A DNA stretch of 64,000 nucleotides from Ampelocalamus luodianensis (taxonomy: Eukaryota > Streptophyta > Magnoliopsida > Poales > Poaceae), in the NCBI GenBank assembly GCA_036346255.1, contig CM070625.1:34228520-34292519 (forward strand), in the 5' to 3' direction. A program made the translations under genes and the position numbers. Position 1 is the first letter of the stretch, and the number at the start of each line of letters is the position of its first letter. This document shows, one piece after another, positions 10,565-23,200 of this stretch. Below the pieces are notes generated by a model that worked only from the letters and a program-made list of their open reading frames with translations, did not search any database and had not been told where the DNA came from.

Positions 10565-11582
10565 ATGCCCAAAATGGTATCCACCATTTCTTCCTCACCC
10601 CTCTTGATGAGGACATCCCTACTTGATGAGGACATCCCTACTATGGCCACATCTTCTACCTCTCCAAGTTCTCCAAGTGTTCATCCAAGTATTCATGATA
10701 TACCTAAAGGTCCGATTACAAGAGCCCGAGCAAAGAAACTACAACAACAGGTGAACTTGTTTAAAGAGTATAATTTTGATGAGAATTTGCTGCTACCTAA
10801 TTCTAGTATTTTGTGCATACTTAGGTACGAGGAGGAAGACTTACGCGGCCTAGCACAAGTCAAGCAAGCGGAAAGCGGTCCATTCAGTCTAGGCCAAGAA
10901 GCCATAGGGATCAACACTCAAAGCCCATGTGGGGCGTGCAAGGTCCAAGTTGAACACAAATCAGACTCACAGCCTAAGGCCATGCATGTGAGGAGATAAA
11001 TGCTGCATGTCTTCCTAAATAACCGAAAGTCAGCCGAACATGTAATTAATGGCCCATTAGTCATTTTTTGCTCCAAGGCCTGCGTGCCCAATCTGTTTGC
11101 TCCGAATCTTTAGACAATTCTCATGTAATCTTAGCCATACGTGACTACTAGGACTCGGTTGCTTTGGCCGACATCACACCAGCCGGCCCTAGCCACACGT
11201 GATTAGCAAAGGATGCCAAAAGTACCAAAGGCCTTTGCATGTAAGGGGAGACTAGATATTTTTGAGATGAAAACAAAAACAGATTATTGTTTCTTCTTGA
11301 TGGCTGATTGCATCAATGGGGAAAATTGAGAGTTCTTGCTAATTGAGATCGTTCAACCTTTCCGCTGGGAATTGGGAGCGTGATAGGACTTCGCTTGGTG
11401 GTCGTGAAGTCCAGTGCGTGTGTTCTTGCGAATTAAAGAGTGTTCGTTCTTGCATTGGCAACGGAGGATCACTACGATTCGAGAGGCCACACGTGAGTAT
11501 CTTGATCCTACGTCGAGAAGATCGGGCGACCCCGTATCACTACTACTACCACTTCCACGTCTTCTACAAGTATTGATGAGGA
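10565..11582 (+). mobile_element. Gypsy-like polyprotein C-terminus and downstream LTR-like sequence
   Basis: The frame from 10,565 to 10,999 ends in a low-complexity tail containing GPITRARAKKLQQQVN, a motif I associate with the C-terminal tail of Ty3-gypsy polyproteins in grasses. Downstream (11,000-11,575) is non-coding sequence of LTR character, without a clean TG...CA pair that I could delimit. A 20-bp unit, ttgatgaggacatccctac, is tandemly duplicated at 10,603-10,641. The segment is cut at 11,583 by another LTR element. Confidence 0.45.
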
Positions 11583-14230
11583 TGTTAGTCGCTGGACTCT
11601 TGCTTGAGGTGATAGCAAGATCCTTACTCTCATGGAGAGGATGACACTTGGAGATGGGGCAATTTTTCTTGTATATTTCTCTTCACAATGCCATGCCAAC
11701 CTGAGGGGTTGGGGATACATATTTATAGGGCTAACCAGCCAAGCATATGCTAAGCATATGCCAAGCATATGCTAGTCTAAGATGCTCTGTCCTAGATGCT
11801 GTGTCCTAGATGCTCTGTCCTAGATGCTCTGTCCTCTAAAGCTAGTCCTAAAGCTAGTCCAAGATGCTCTGTCCAAAAGAAATGCTAACCGCTTGATCCA
11901 AGGATCTTTGTCCTTGAAGGGCGGCAAAAGCCAACACAGAGACTTATCCATCAATCTCCCCTAAGTCTTGTGTGTCTCCTTGGAGGAATCTGAGCCATCC
12001 GATCCTAGAGCGAGCGTCGTCCTTGATTTCAACGCCGGGCGTCCCCAAACAATGAGCCTCGAGCGCTCGAGTCACGCTCGGAGAAGAACTCCGCCGCCCG
12101 GTCATGTGGTGGGTGTCACCGTGTCGAGCACCACCCGCTCTTCTTTGTTCTGGAACTTTCGTAGGAGGCGTGTGCTTTGGCTCGTCAAGGTGGAGGAGCG
12201 TTGCGGCGGTGCGGCGTGAGGTGGTTCGATGCTCGCTAAGCAATGAGCGAGCCGTTGTTCCTCCTCTCCGCCGCGCGACGTGGGCTCGGCCGCGTCGTGG
12301 TGTCGACAATCCACTCGCCCAATGACCAAGCTTGCCGCGATTGTAGCAAGAGTCGCCTCGTGTCGGCTCTTGCTTGCCATGCGCGCCGCCTGGCGCCCAC
12401 GGTCATCACCTCGGCGCGTCCTCGTGCCCATGCTGGCGTCTTTGCGCGGCTTGCGCGCGCTTGCGCGTCACGGCCGCTGTCGTGGAAGAAGGCTCCTTCT
12501 TCCTGTCACCTTGGCCGGCAGACCACTCCTCCCGAGTGAGGAGGAGCTTCGCCAATGGTGACGGGTCCCCGAGAGAGCGTGGCTCATCATCGTTGACGAC
12601 CTTGAGGCGACCTATCGCCTCCTCGATCGACATCGTGGAGAGGTCCAGCTGAGACCGGATCGACCGAGCCATCTGTTTGTACTTCTGGGGGCGCAGCGAA
12701 AGAGCTTCTCGGCGACTCTCTCGCCATTGTAGGTGTCGTCGCCGAACTTTACCAACCTCGCAGCGAGTGTTGAGGCGGAGAGCAAAGTCATCAACGTCCT
12801 CACCGGCTTGAAGGCCGGATCTCCCACTCCGTCGGAAGTGCTGCGGTGTGGACTTGCGCGCGGCCGCCGCTGCCGTCGTCTTGCAACGATGGCGTCCCAA
12901 GCCTCCTGGCGATCGCTTGTTGGAGAGCGAAGCGCATCTCGGGCGGGGCTGCGGCGATGAGGGCATCAGCGCCGTCGATCCCGATCGTGGTCGGCGTCGC
13001 CGTCACGGGATCGCCTCCCACATGTGCCGCGCTTGGAGCCTCGCCTTCATCACCGCGCCCACTCGGCGTAGTTGGCCTTGGTGGTAGGCCACCCACCGCC
13101 GGGCCGGCGTCCGACAACGACACGAACCGTGGTAACCACGGTACCGGTCCGAGAGAAAACCACGCCGCACTGTGAAAGGCGCGCTCTATCGACCGTCTCG
13201 CCGTTGTCGTCGCGCGCCTCTTCGGGCGCCACCGCCAACGCGCCTCCTCCGAGCGCCACCGCCGAGCGCCTCCTCAAGAGCACCGCCGTCGCTCCTCCTC
13301 CAGAGCGCCACCGCCTGCGCGCCTCCTCGAGAGCGCCATCAGCGCGACCGCGCTGTGCTGATTGCCGCTGCTCGTGGGCGTCGCGTGCCATTGCGCGCTT
13401 CGCCACGCCTTCCTCTCTGCCTCAAGGTCCGCGTCGGCGTCTTGCCATCGCAGCGAGATGGGCTGCTGCTGCCGCAGCAGACCTTGACCTCCGCTGCGGT
13501 ACGCGCACGACCGCCGCTTCTTCTTCCACTCTGCTGGCTGCTTTGCCCGCTCGCCACGCGGCCTCGGCGCCGCTGCGCCACGCGCCGTCTGCCGTCGCTT
13601 CGCTGCGCTTGCTTTGCGCCAGCGAGCTCGGCCGTCACGACGCCGCGTGCTCGAGGCGGCCGAACGCCGAGCACTCTGCGGACATGGCGCGCTCTGGGGT
13701 TGTTGCGTGGAGAGAGGCTGTTTCGACGAGTGCTTGTCCGTCTCGGAGAGGAGTGGCGTGGGCGACCGGAGCTCGCTGCCGCTGCTCTGGCTGAAAATTC
13801 TGCGAGGCGGAGAAGGAGATGAGCGAGGAGATGCTCGGGCTACGGGATACAAGCATACCACTTGTTAGTCATTTGGACTCTTGCTTGAGGTGATAGCAAG
13901 ATCCTTACTCTCATGGAGAGGATGACACTTGGAGATGGGGCAATTTTTCTTGTATATTTCTCTTCACAATGCCATGCCAACTTTGAGGGTTGGGGATACA
14001 TATTTATAGGGCTAACTTGACCAAGCATATGCTAAGCATATGCCAAGCATATGCCAAGCATATGCTAGTCTAAGATGCTCTGTCCTAGATCTTTGTGTCC
14101 TAGATGCTCTGTCCTCTAAAGCTAGTCCTAAAGCTAGTCCAAGATGCTCTGTCCAAAAGAGATGCTAACCGCCAGTCAAGGATGCTGTCCTTGAAGGGCG
14201 GCAAAAGCCAACACAGAGACTTATCCATCA
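11583..14230 (-). mobile_element. Complete LTR retrotransposon, copia-type, gag only
   Basis: Direct LTRs of 371 bp (11,583-11,953) and 368 bp (13,863-14,230) run TGATGGATAAG to GACTAACA on the minus strand. A perfect 5-bp target duplication gagga flanks them (11,578-11,582 and 14,231-14,235). A polypurine tract TAGGGGAGAT precedes the 3' LTR. Just inside the 5' LTR, AGTGGTATGC resembles the start of an initiator-tRNA site but then diverges. The LTRs hold AAGCATATGC and AGATGCTCTGTCC short direct repeats. The interior carries a frameshifted gag and no integrase or reverse transcriptase, so the element is non-autonomous. Confidence 0.85.
12000..13123 (-). pseudogene. Copia gag remnant with zinc knuckle and start of protease
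   Basis: Minus-strand reading, with frame changes, gives an alanine/proline-rich N-terminus (from 13,123), then a UBN2-type gag core (AGEDVDDFALRLNT near 12,790; KYKQMARSI and LDLSTMSIEEAIGRLKVV near 12,610-12,690), then a zinc-knuckle region reading CYNRGKLGHW near 12,340 where CYNCGKLGHW is expected, and a protease-like THHMTG motif near 12,100. The aspartyl active-site triplet is garbled at a spot where a CTG appears as CG (acacggtg). Overlapping ORFs in the other frames of this GC-rich interval are shadows. Function in the family: capsid protein that packages element RNA in cytoplasmic particles. Confidence 0.75.
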
Positions 14231-14667
14231 GAGGACATCTCTTTTGTGTGTGTGTGTGTGGTGGGGGGGGATTTTCCCACCTTTGCATGGGCACCACAGT
14301 GGCAAGCATACAAAATCTGAAAACCCTGGTGGCAAATGTGCAAAAAGAAATATACATTCAACTATTTGATATATCTAAAAGGAATATAAGTGCTTTTGAA
14401 AAGTCACCACAATGCCAAGCAGGGACTTAATTGATAACAGATAGTTGGTCCTAAAACAGCTCTTCCAAAAACTTTCAGAAATCGTCCGAGCATAATATTA
14501 GTTTTGTTTGGAAAGCTCCATCACAAAATGGTTTACCGCTAATTCAGGTATGCATGTTCATGCCTCTAAAAGATACCTCCATATAACAGAACAAACACAC
14601 TAGTTCAGGGACCACGATGAAGTGAGGAAGAATGCTAATGCATACACAGTAGTTTCAAAAATATATA
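14231..14667. other. Non-coding stretch with TG repeat and G run
   Basis: Downstream of the LTR element lies a short (TG)n tract followed by a run of G (about 14,243-14,269), then AT-rich sequence. The words gtggcaaatgtgcaaaaag (14,330) resemble, in style, tttgccact words at 10,450, so the two may be halves of one old element split by the retroelements. No exon of the neighbouring kinase-like gene was found here. Confidence 0.4.
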
Positions 14668-14911
14668 CTCCCTGCATTCTTTTTTTTTACTTGATGTTCT
14701 AGAATCCGTGCCATCAAACTTTCTAAAGTTTGAGCACTAATATGTATAAAACTATATAAATTGTCTATCTGAAAACTATATCATTAGATTTGTCATTGAA
14801 AATACTTTCTTAATATTATATCTTAATATAAAGTCTTAAAAAAAACAGTCAAATTCACATCTCGGAGGCCGTGAAAAGTCAAAAATATCAAGTAAAAAAG
14901 AACAGAGGGAG
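14668..14911. mobile_element. Stowaway-type MITE (244 bp)
   Basis: Terminal inverted repeats CTCCCTGCATTCTT (left) and CTCCCTCTGTTCTT (right, reverse strand) are flanked by TA on both sides (14,666-14,667 and 14,912-14,913), the Tc1/mariner target. The interior is AT-rich and non-coding. It lies just beyond the last visible exon of the TOR-like gene. Confidence 0.85.
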
Positions 14912-15087
14912 TATTATTGATGCTCATATAATCACAGCATAACCATCAGTTAGCTTGCTAAGTAACATGGCTATATGAAATAATTCCAAAATATGAATAA
15001 CAATGAAATATTCTATAGTAAAAAAATCAGAAGAAATTTAATCATCGAAATTATAAAAAAAGAGTATATAATGGCTATATGTCATAC

Positions 15088-17206
15088 CAATGCTGCAAGT
15101 TCTGTAGCCAAACACCGCCGAGCTCTCTCAACATTTACACGAGCTTCTTCATACTATAAACAGAAACACGGAGTTTCCAAAAGTTATGATCAAATTCTCA
15201 AAAAAAAATTGTAATCAAAATTCAAAATGGGCAAATACTATACATTTTTGCAACGAACAAAACGAACAGCCCTAAAGAAAGCACCATTGCTGCTTCCATC
15301 ACCACTAGCTGTTGTGTTACCCAACATCCGGAGCTTGTTTTCGTCCCCATCATCCAGACGAGAAACATATTCAGCCATCTGGTCCCACTCACCCATATGC
15401 CAAGCAGCATTTGCAGCCTGTGGAGACAGAAAGAAAAAGAAAAAAAGAATTTAGATTACATGTTAAAGATATACTATAAATGGATAATAATATATATCCA
15501 CAACCATTGGAGCCATTTCCAGTCGAGCAGATGGTTCTGCACCAGTCCATTGCTCTCTGCACAATGCACTTAAATCTTCCCAACGAGCCAAGGCCGCTAG
15601 ACACCTCATTCGACCTAACATAAGCATGAATTTCACTTAGCTACCTTCTTCACATATACTAAAGAAGGCAAAAGAAAAAAAAATGAAACAGAATTTCTGT
15701 AAGAACTAGTAGGCAGAAATAATACTCCCGCCGTTCTCATTGACTTGACACTTTAAACCAGCACATGCTTACCAAGGCAATCATTTTTTGGATGCAATAC
15801 GACCAAAATTCCAATAAAACCACAAGCACAAATAACAAGGTGGTAAAGTGAGGGACATTGATGAGTTCATAGGGATATTTTGGGAAACTATGTCTCAAAA
15901 TTGGGAAAGTGTCAAGTATTCGAGAACGGAGGGAGTAAACACAATAAACAAAAATGTAACGAATGCCCTACCCAATGTGGCATCCAAGTTTTGTAATGGT
16001 CCAGATGCTTGAGATGACTTCATGGTGTATGCCCTTAGGGCCTCATCCCAACGGTGCAATTTTTCATACCTGTATTAAACAAAATTTAAGCAAGTGTTAA
16101 AACGAGTAAAGATATTTAAAGCATCACTAATGATGGATTGTATTTCAGCTAATTTTCAACCATATTTATCATTACAAGCCATTCATAAAAAGTGTCAGAT
16201 AGGGGGATCATAAACAATGTGAAAGAAATTTCGTTCACAAAAATAAGAAAGAAAATGTTTTTAAATCCAACTGCAGAAGAGCAAGGGATCATAGGCATGT
16301 GGTAACTATACCATGATTCCTTCAATTGAACTTCTAAATGCTGTTGTGAGTAAGTCAATATCCCAATAGCTGCCTGCAGAAATAATAAAAGGGATTAATA
16401 AACTATAACAGATAATTCTTTTAGGCTTGCATATAACACAGGAACCAACCTCATGCTGGTGTAGTTGATTGTTAATATGAATAAGTGATTCAACCACAGT
16501 AACAGGATTTGCACCCATCTTCTTGGAACATACAGCTTCAAACTCCATTTCTTTATAATGGAGGGCTTTTGCAAATGCTCGACACTGAAAAATTAGTTCA
16601 AAAGTTAAAATAAAAATATGCACGTTTCATGAGATCACCAAAATTTGCAAAACCACACAAACACCAATAATAAAATTAACCTTCTCAGCAAGTGCACCAA
16701 GAAGCCTAGTATCAATTGGAAGGGGCTTCTCATCAAGTTCCATAAACTCTGCCTATTTACAGAAAGGAATAATTAAACAGAAGAGAGATCATGACAAAGT
16801 GTACAAACGGAAAAAAAATCCCAAGACCAAATTTTACCAAGTTCAACAGCGTAGCAAGAATTTCTGGAGGTATGTTTTGAGATGAGAATGCTGTCTTGAG
16901 ACTTCTCACTAGTTGCTCCTGGGATGATTCACTCATTTGGGCCCAGCAACTTGCAAAACCCGCAGCAAACAACTCGCGACCAACAGAAGGCTGGATATTT
17001 GTGTCAGAAAATACTTTACAGGATGAGTAACACACTCTAAAGAACTACATTACCTGAAGCTGTGCTAGCCTTGCGCAAGTGCGTAAAGCTGGAGATGGCG
17101 ACTCTTTAAGAAGTGCATTACTAAAGTGCCTCATCCATTCAGCCCAATCTTCTCTAGTACTTCTCTGAGAAGCCTCGCCGGCACTTCTCAGTCGAACATC
17201 ATTTAC
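15088..17206 (-). CDS. TOR: TOR exons 28-36 (start of FAT domain); last visible exons
   Basis: Exons are 17,206-17,054; 16,990-16,838; 16,752-16,681; 16,584-16,450; 16,373-16,312; 16,069-15,972; 15,614-15,505; 15,417-15,244; and 15,153-15,088. Landmarks are REDWAEWMRHFSNALLKESP, GRELFAAGFASCWAQM, NIPPEILATLLNL, KALHYKEMEFEAVCSKKMGA, HINNQLHQHE, YSQQHLEVQLKESWYEKL, RWEDLSALCREQWTGAEPSA and EWDQMAEYVSRLDDGDENKL. The tetratricopeptide-like FAT region normally continues with a VLESYERAY block. The donor after CLATELAAL (GTATGA) is intact, but no exon carrying that block was found between 15,087 and 1. Confidence 0.9.
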
Positions 17207-20200
17207 CTGCAGCAGCCAAAATTCTTAATTATTAAAAAGATTATAAGTGTCATGAACCTTAGTTCTAACAGGGTAAATACCATAAATAACAGGGCCAGGA
17301 CAGCACGGCTTGAAGGAGATGAGATACTAGGATAGGGAGAAATAGATCATAGATGACATAGAAGACTTTTAACGAGAGAGACTAATTATTTCTTCTTGCT
17401 TGATTTCATAAGTTACAATGTGCAACCTTCTATAGGACTAACTAGACTCAAATACCTCTTTAACAATCCAATTTAACTCAAAACTCTGAAGTAAAACTTC
17501 CTAATCAAACTAACAGATCAAAACTGAAACAAACTAAATCTGATATGTGTGTGCTACAGCAACCGTGCTACAGTGCTGTGCGTTGTAAAGCAACTCGCAG
17601 CAGGCCCACAGCCACGACTTATATTTGCAATAGGAGGGAGTATTTGTTAGCTATTAGAAACACAACTTGATGCTAATCTTGAAGTGCATCTGTTCAATAT
17701 GACACAATGACACATCAGGAATCCTTTGTACAGTGGAAGCAGTTTTCAGTTTTAAGAAGTCATCAAGCAATTGAGAGGATGTGTCCTAGCCTCCTTGGAG
17801 TATGATCAGTTGCAATCGTAAGTAAAAGGCACAACTATATGCATTGCAGTAAATATCCAAGTCACTGCACTACAGTTTTTGACTTTTGAGTTTGTTAAAG
17901 TTCATTATGACATAATTAGCTATTCTAGTGAATGGTCAAGTTCAAACAGTTCCAATATTCTGCTCTAAATAGCGGTAAGTGGTTAGCAAGCGATCACCCC
18001 ACCTTCAAGCGCTTATGCAGGTTAGCGGTATTGATATGCAGAGCAGCTGAGCTACCATGAACAGGGGAAAAAAAACCGGCCGGTAACCGCTTACCGGCGG
18101 GAGTCCGGGATTTTGGATCCCGCCGGTTTTCCGGGTTTTGCAAGTTCAAATTCTAATTTTTGATTTTTGAATGATTTTGAATCAAATTCAAGCGATTTTC
18201 ATTGGTTTTTTCCAGGAAATCCGGTAACCGGCCGGTTTTTTTCTGGCCGACGACCGGGATTTACTCCGGAAACGGGTTGGTCGGTTTTTTTCTGGCCGAC
18301 GACCAGGATTTACCCCGGAAACGGGTTTTTGATCCTTGACCATGAACACTTAGCGGGTGCATATGCAGTTGATGTGGCTGCTACTTAGAACACTAAACAA
18401 GACCATTATGATTTCATGATTTCAGAAAAAGGACCAAAGGTCTTCGCAGGTATGATAAGGTCTTCAACAAAGTCAAAAGGTTAACAAGGGTGAGCCCTGA
18501 AGTCTTACAAGTTAAAACCAGGCTAAATGGTCAAAAGAGCATTGAAAACAACAGTTAATAAGATGCAGAATACAAGAGAAGAAATATATAACATCTCAAT
18601 GGTTTCAAAACAACAAAGCATATTACTTGATGACTTCTTAATTGCCGCTGTGTTTCATCAGCTTCCTCAGAAGGAACGCCGTCAAAATCATCAAGGGGGT
18701 CACTAATGACATCAGGTGGGCACTGTGTGTACTTATGTACTGACAAGTTCTCAGAGAATGGCTCTCGCCTTAGTAATCGATTTTCAATCTCATCCCATTT
18801 TCTGTACTGTAAGAAATGAAAATGTGAAGAAATTAGACCAAGCCATCAAAAATGGTACATTCATAAAATCAAAATAAGATACCCGCAAATGGTGCTTCAC
18901 AAGAAGTTTGTGTATTGATGGTATGAAAATTGTAAATTCTTCTCCAAGAGCATGTGCGAGACAGCAGAGTGCCTCTGCAGCATCTTTCCGTAGATCATCA
19001 TTGTTTCTAGTCATACAAAAAAAGAACAATCTAGTTAACAAAAGTGATGCACAAAACTAAAAGTATAAAATTGACGAATAGATTATTAATGTTATGCTCA
19101 TAAATATGAGCTAAAAAATAAAATCAGTGGTCCGTAATAAAATTTATCGATTTTTTTCCCAAGATAGCAACAATACACAAGAAATAAAAAGTTACTTCTA
19201 ACCATAAATCTTACCCATCCAAGACTAGTTTCAGATGATGCACCAAAGCCGATACATGAGTTCCAACCTGGACAAGATATGTAGAAGACACATGGTGTGC
19301 ATTACAAAAGCACAGAAACTTCTAAAATCTAGATCTTTTTGGTGTTATATTGATATATCAAATTGGATTAGAACATCAACCAACCTGCACCTTAGGTATA
19401 AGCTTAGTCAAAGTGACAATGGCACGCCGTCTAATATCAACAAGCTCCACTTTAAATAAACGAACAAGCACTGGAGCAACCAAGTGCATGTGCTCATCCA
19501 AATTTCCTAAAAAGTGCCATTCAACTCAAATATGTTAAAATTGACCAAACATCCATTATGACCATGAAAACAAGTGGGAGCTGAATACAAACCACCAAAA
19601 ACTTCAAGTGTGTGTAATATGCCAGGAACATAGTAATAATCATTGCAGCGTTCAGCATCACCCAAGACTTGAATACAACTTGGTAAAATGTGAAGTAAAT
19701 ACATTCTGAACTCATCATTCAATGCTAAGCATAGTTGCTCAACAAGGTGAAGAACCTGGAGAAGCAAGATGGTAATTAAGAAGATCATGATATGAAACAC
19801 CAGAATGACAAAAAATATTACTCCACAATTTCCTGTAGGACATGATATAGAGTTATAGGAATAAATGAGAATTGCAGCATTTAGACTGGACTTCTCGCAA
19901 CTGCTGGTCAGCAAATATTGCCACTCGTCCAGCCAAAGAATCAATTTGGGTGCACCCGAGTACCCGACCACCATCAGCAGGTTAACAAGACACATGCTAA
20001 AACGATACAGAACTCACAGCACTACATGGTGAATGCTTAACCAAGGCAATAACAAATTTTACTACAAAGGCAAAGTTTGGAAATTAGAATTATGGGAGTA
20101 CAAAAAGCCTGATTCAAGTATTGCAGATAAAAGAGCATAGGATGCAATGATGCTTTCCAAGTTGCTACATATAAGGATGAGGATGCATGTGCATGAAAAT

Positions 20201-23200
20201 AGTAATCATACCTAAAATAAGTATAACTTTAGTAAAGCGTCAAATTTCCAGTATGAAGGTAAAGCTGAAGAAAATATTTGCAGTCGACTGTTATCCTTTT
20301 GTTTTCTTCCGCATAATAAGCATGGTTACATTTTAAGAAGAGAGCACAATCTACTTCAACGGGATTGAACTTCTGATTTTCTATGGAACTAATGCCCACG
20401 TTTTGACGGACACGGCTCTGAATTTTGCTAACTAATGACATGACCGAAGTAGATTGGCCCACTGCATGCCTCATTTAGGAAAAGTTAGAAGCTGTAGGTC
20501 TGCAGCAGTATTATACTGCTAACAGAATATAAAAACAGATAAGAGCAGAGGAAAAGTCAAGTATTATTACCGGAGAAGCCTGTGGACCCTGTATGGTCCG
20601 GTTTGGTGCAGGCAAGCTGAACGAGGAAGTCCACAGTTCGGAGATGAGAGAGAGTATGTCTTGTAAATATTTCCGAATGTGCTGAAAATAAGTTAATTTG
20701 ATAAAATATTATAGATATCAACAGCAATCGAAAGAATCCTCCAAGAATGATATGAAGCAAAAGTGCAACACTAAAAGGGTCATGTACCTGCCGAACAATA
20801 GATACCAATGTACCAAGCTTCCAGGTTATGAACTCTTTCAAACCACCATCCTCGCACATGCGAACAGCACGGAATAGCTCAGGGAGAACCTTCAAAAGCA
20901 AACGATAAAGTATTTCAGAAATTTCTGTGTAGCACTTACTCCATCTTTCCCCACAAAGACACAGATGTACCTAACGGTTTGACTTACATCCAAGCCCAAT
21001 ATAATTGAGATCTTGGAACTACAAAGGTTTGAATTTATGGATTCACTGGATTGTGATTTACTCAACCCAAGGAAAACTTTATCGGTTCAAAAACAATTTT
21101 TGACCCCACTAAGAATTCTGAAAACAAGAAATTTCGGAAAATCTTGGGAAGGTCAGATTTTTTTTAATTATCGTTCCCTGGACTCGAAAACACTCTCCAA
21201 CACTGCAGGTTTAATGCTTTGTCACTACACCTGATATGGCGTGGGAGATGAGGAGCAAGGTTATTAAGTCGGCAAGTCGACACTACTCTCCTCGTGAACC
21301 CCGAGCTCCCACTCCTCTGCCCGAGCTCCCCCTTCTCCCCACCTCTCCCTTCCTCAGCCGCTCCCCCTCCCGATCTCCAAGCGGCGACCCGAGCTTGCCC
21401 TCGGCCCCTCCCCCTCCCGGCGGCGACCCTCCCTCTCGGCCTCCACCTCCCTCCCCTTCTCCCCACCTCCCCTCCCGGCGCGGAGGCCTGGAGGGAGGGG
21501 CGTACCTAGATCCGGAGCTGGAGGCGAGACGGTGGCCGAGGGTAGCGGAAGCTGGGGCGGCGGGAGCTGCGGCCTTCACCTCCTCCCGCAGGCGAAGGTA
21601 GCTGCTGTTGTGAGCCTCCGACGAAGGGAGAGGCGATGGCGATGGCGACGAAGGCCGGCGGCGCGGTGGGAGCTTCCTCCGAGGGCAGCGGCGACTGGAT
21701 CTGGAGTCACGCGTGAGCCCCCGACTGCCCTACCTCACTCCCTCTTGCCTCTTTGCCACTGCCTCTGACAGCCGGGCCCCACATCCCAGTCGCCTGACTT
21801 GCCTCCGACTGGTCGACTAGTCGACCGGCAAGTCAACAACTAGTCTATCAGTCCCCCGACTTGCCGGCGCAAGTCGAGTCGGCACCTCCGGTCGGTTGTT
21901 CTCCGGCGACTTGTCGACTAGTCGTCGACTTGATAACCATGATGAGGAGGATGGCGAAGGATAACTGGCGGAGGCGATGTCGCCCTCGAGCTCGGCGGGA
22001 TTGATTCTCGGCCGACCGAGGCTCTGACTGCCGACTAGATGAATAAGCGAAGCTAAGTTTATTTCTTGATTGCTTCTCTCAATTACATACGCTGCCTTTA
22101 TACCCTAGGCGCAAGGGATTTCGGTTTTCCGAAATCAGGACAGCACACACGAATTTGGAAAGGAGACTAACTCGAACTCTAACTCAATCTCTCAAGGAGA
22201 TACTATCTCTTTCTATCCTTCCCTCTTTCCTAAATTTATCTATTGCCTTACCGGCACAGTAGCCGTGTCATGACCAGCTATAGGAACCGAGTTGGTTCCG
22301 GTTTCATCAGCGCCAGCCGAAGGATCCTTTGCCGAACGTCTTGCCATAAAATGCATCCACAACAACACCAATCATACATTTTTGTTTTGGTTGGTGTTAA
22401 AATGCCTTTTATTCTTACGTTTAAAATTTAAATTCAAAACCAAATTTTGACCCTTTTTTAAAAAATGGGGACCTAATGAAATCCGGTTACCGGTAGTAAC
22501 CTGACACAATTTTTTATTGGACTCAGCCCCCCATATTATCTCTGGATGGCCCTTTGACATTCCTCGCAACAATACATGAAAACTGCATTGGAATACAAAA
22601 AAAAAGGGCAAACAATAATCCCTGAACATTGTACAATATAAAGCTAGTAATAAAAAGTAAATCAAGAATGCTGATTTGGCATTCATATTTTTCACTTCTG
22701 CTATCAAATTGATGCACTCTTACTCATGAAACTGCTTAGATCGTCTAAGAAATATAAATACTGCTAAAAAACAATCAGAAAAGATGTATGCACAGCATAA
22801 CGTTTGAAGACATTTTGTCAGGTACTATTTTCCAGTGACATAAAAGGTTCTCCTGCAATTGAAGTTTGAAATCGACCATTGTTGTTAATACTCTCCAAAT
22901 CACATAAAATTGTGAATTAGTTTGATGGACCGAAACACAAACTTCAATAATGCAACAAACTGGTTGTTGGCCCAGATCAGTTATGATTCCAGAAGTAACA
23001 GGTATCAGTTAGAAAGCGAAACCAACTCAAGGTCATGGCGTCATGCATGTCCGTTTATCAGTTAAAATGTGTCATCCACGTGCTTTAGAGTCAGTTAACC
23101 ATGAAGCATATATGGATTGTACTGTGGTCAAACATGAGTAGAATCGAAACATCTAAGCAGCAACTGAAATGAAATGGGTCTGCTATAAAATGCATAGGAC

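Noticed and set aside
12102..13861. Many long overlapping ORFs on both strands
   Set aside because: The interval is GC-rich; only the minus-strand gag frames show family motifs. The others are shadows.
1..15087. Search for the remaining TOR exons (VLESYERAY block, FRB, kinase, FATC)
   Set aside because: Both the reading of the minus strand and the repeats that fill the region gave no such coding blocks; the interval is transposon sequence. Absence in the window is reported, not absence in the genome.
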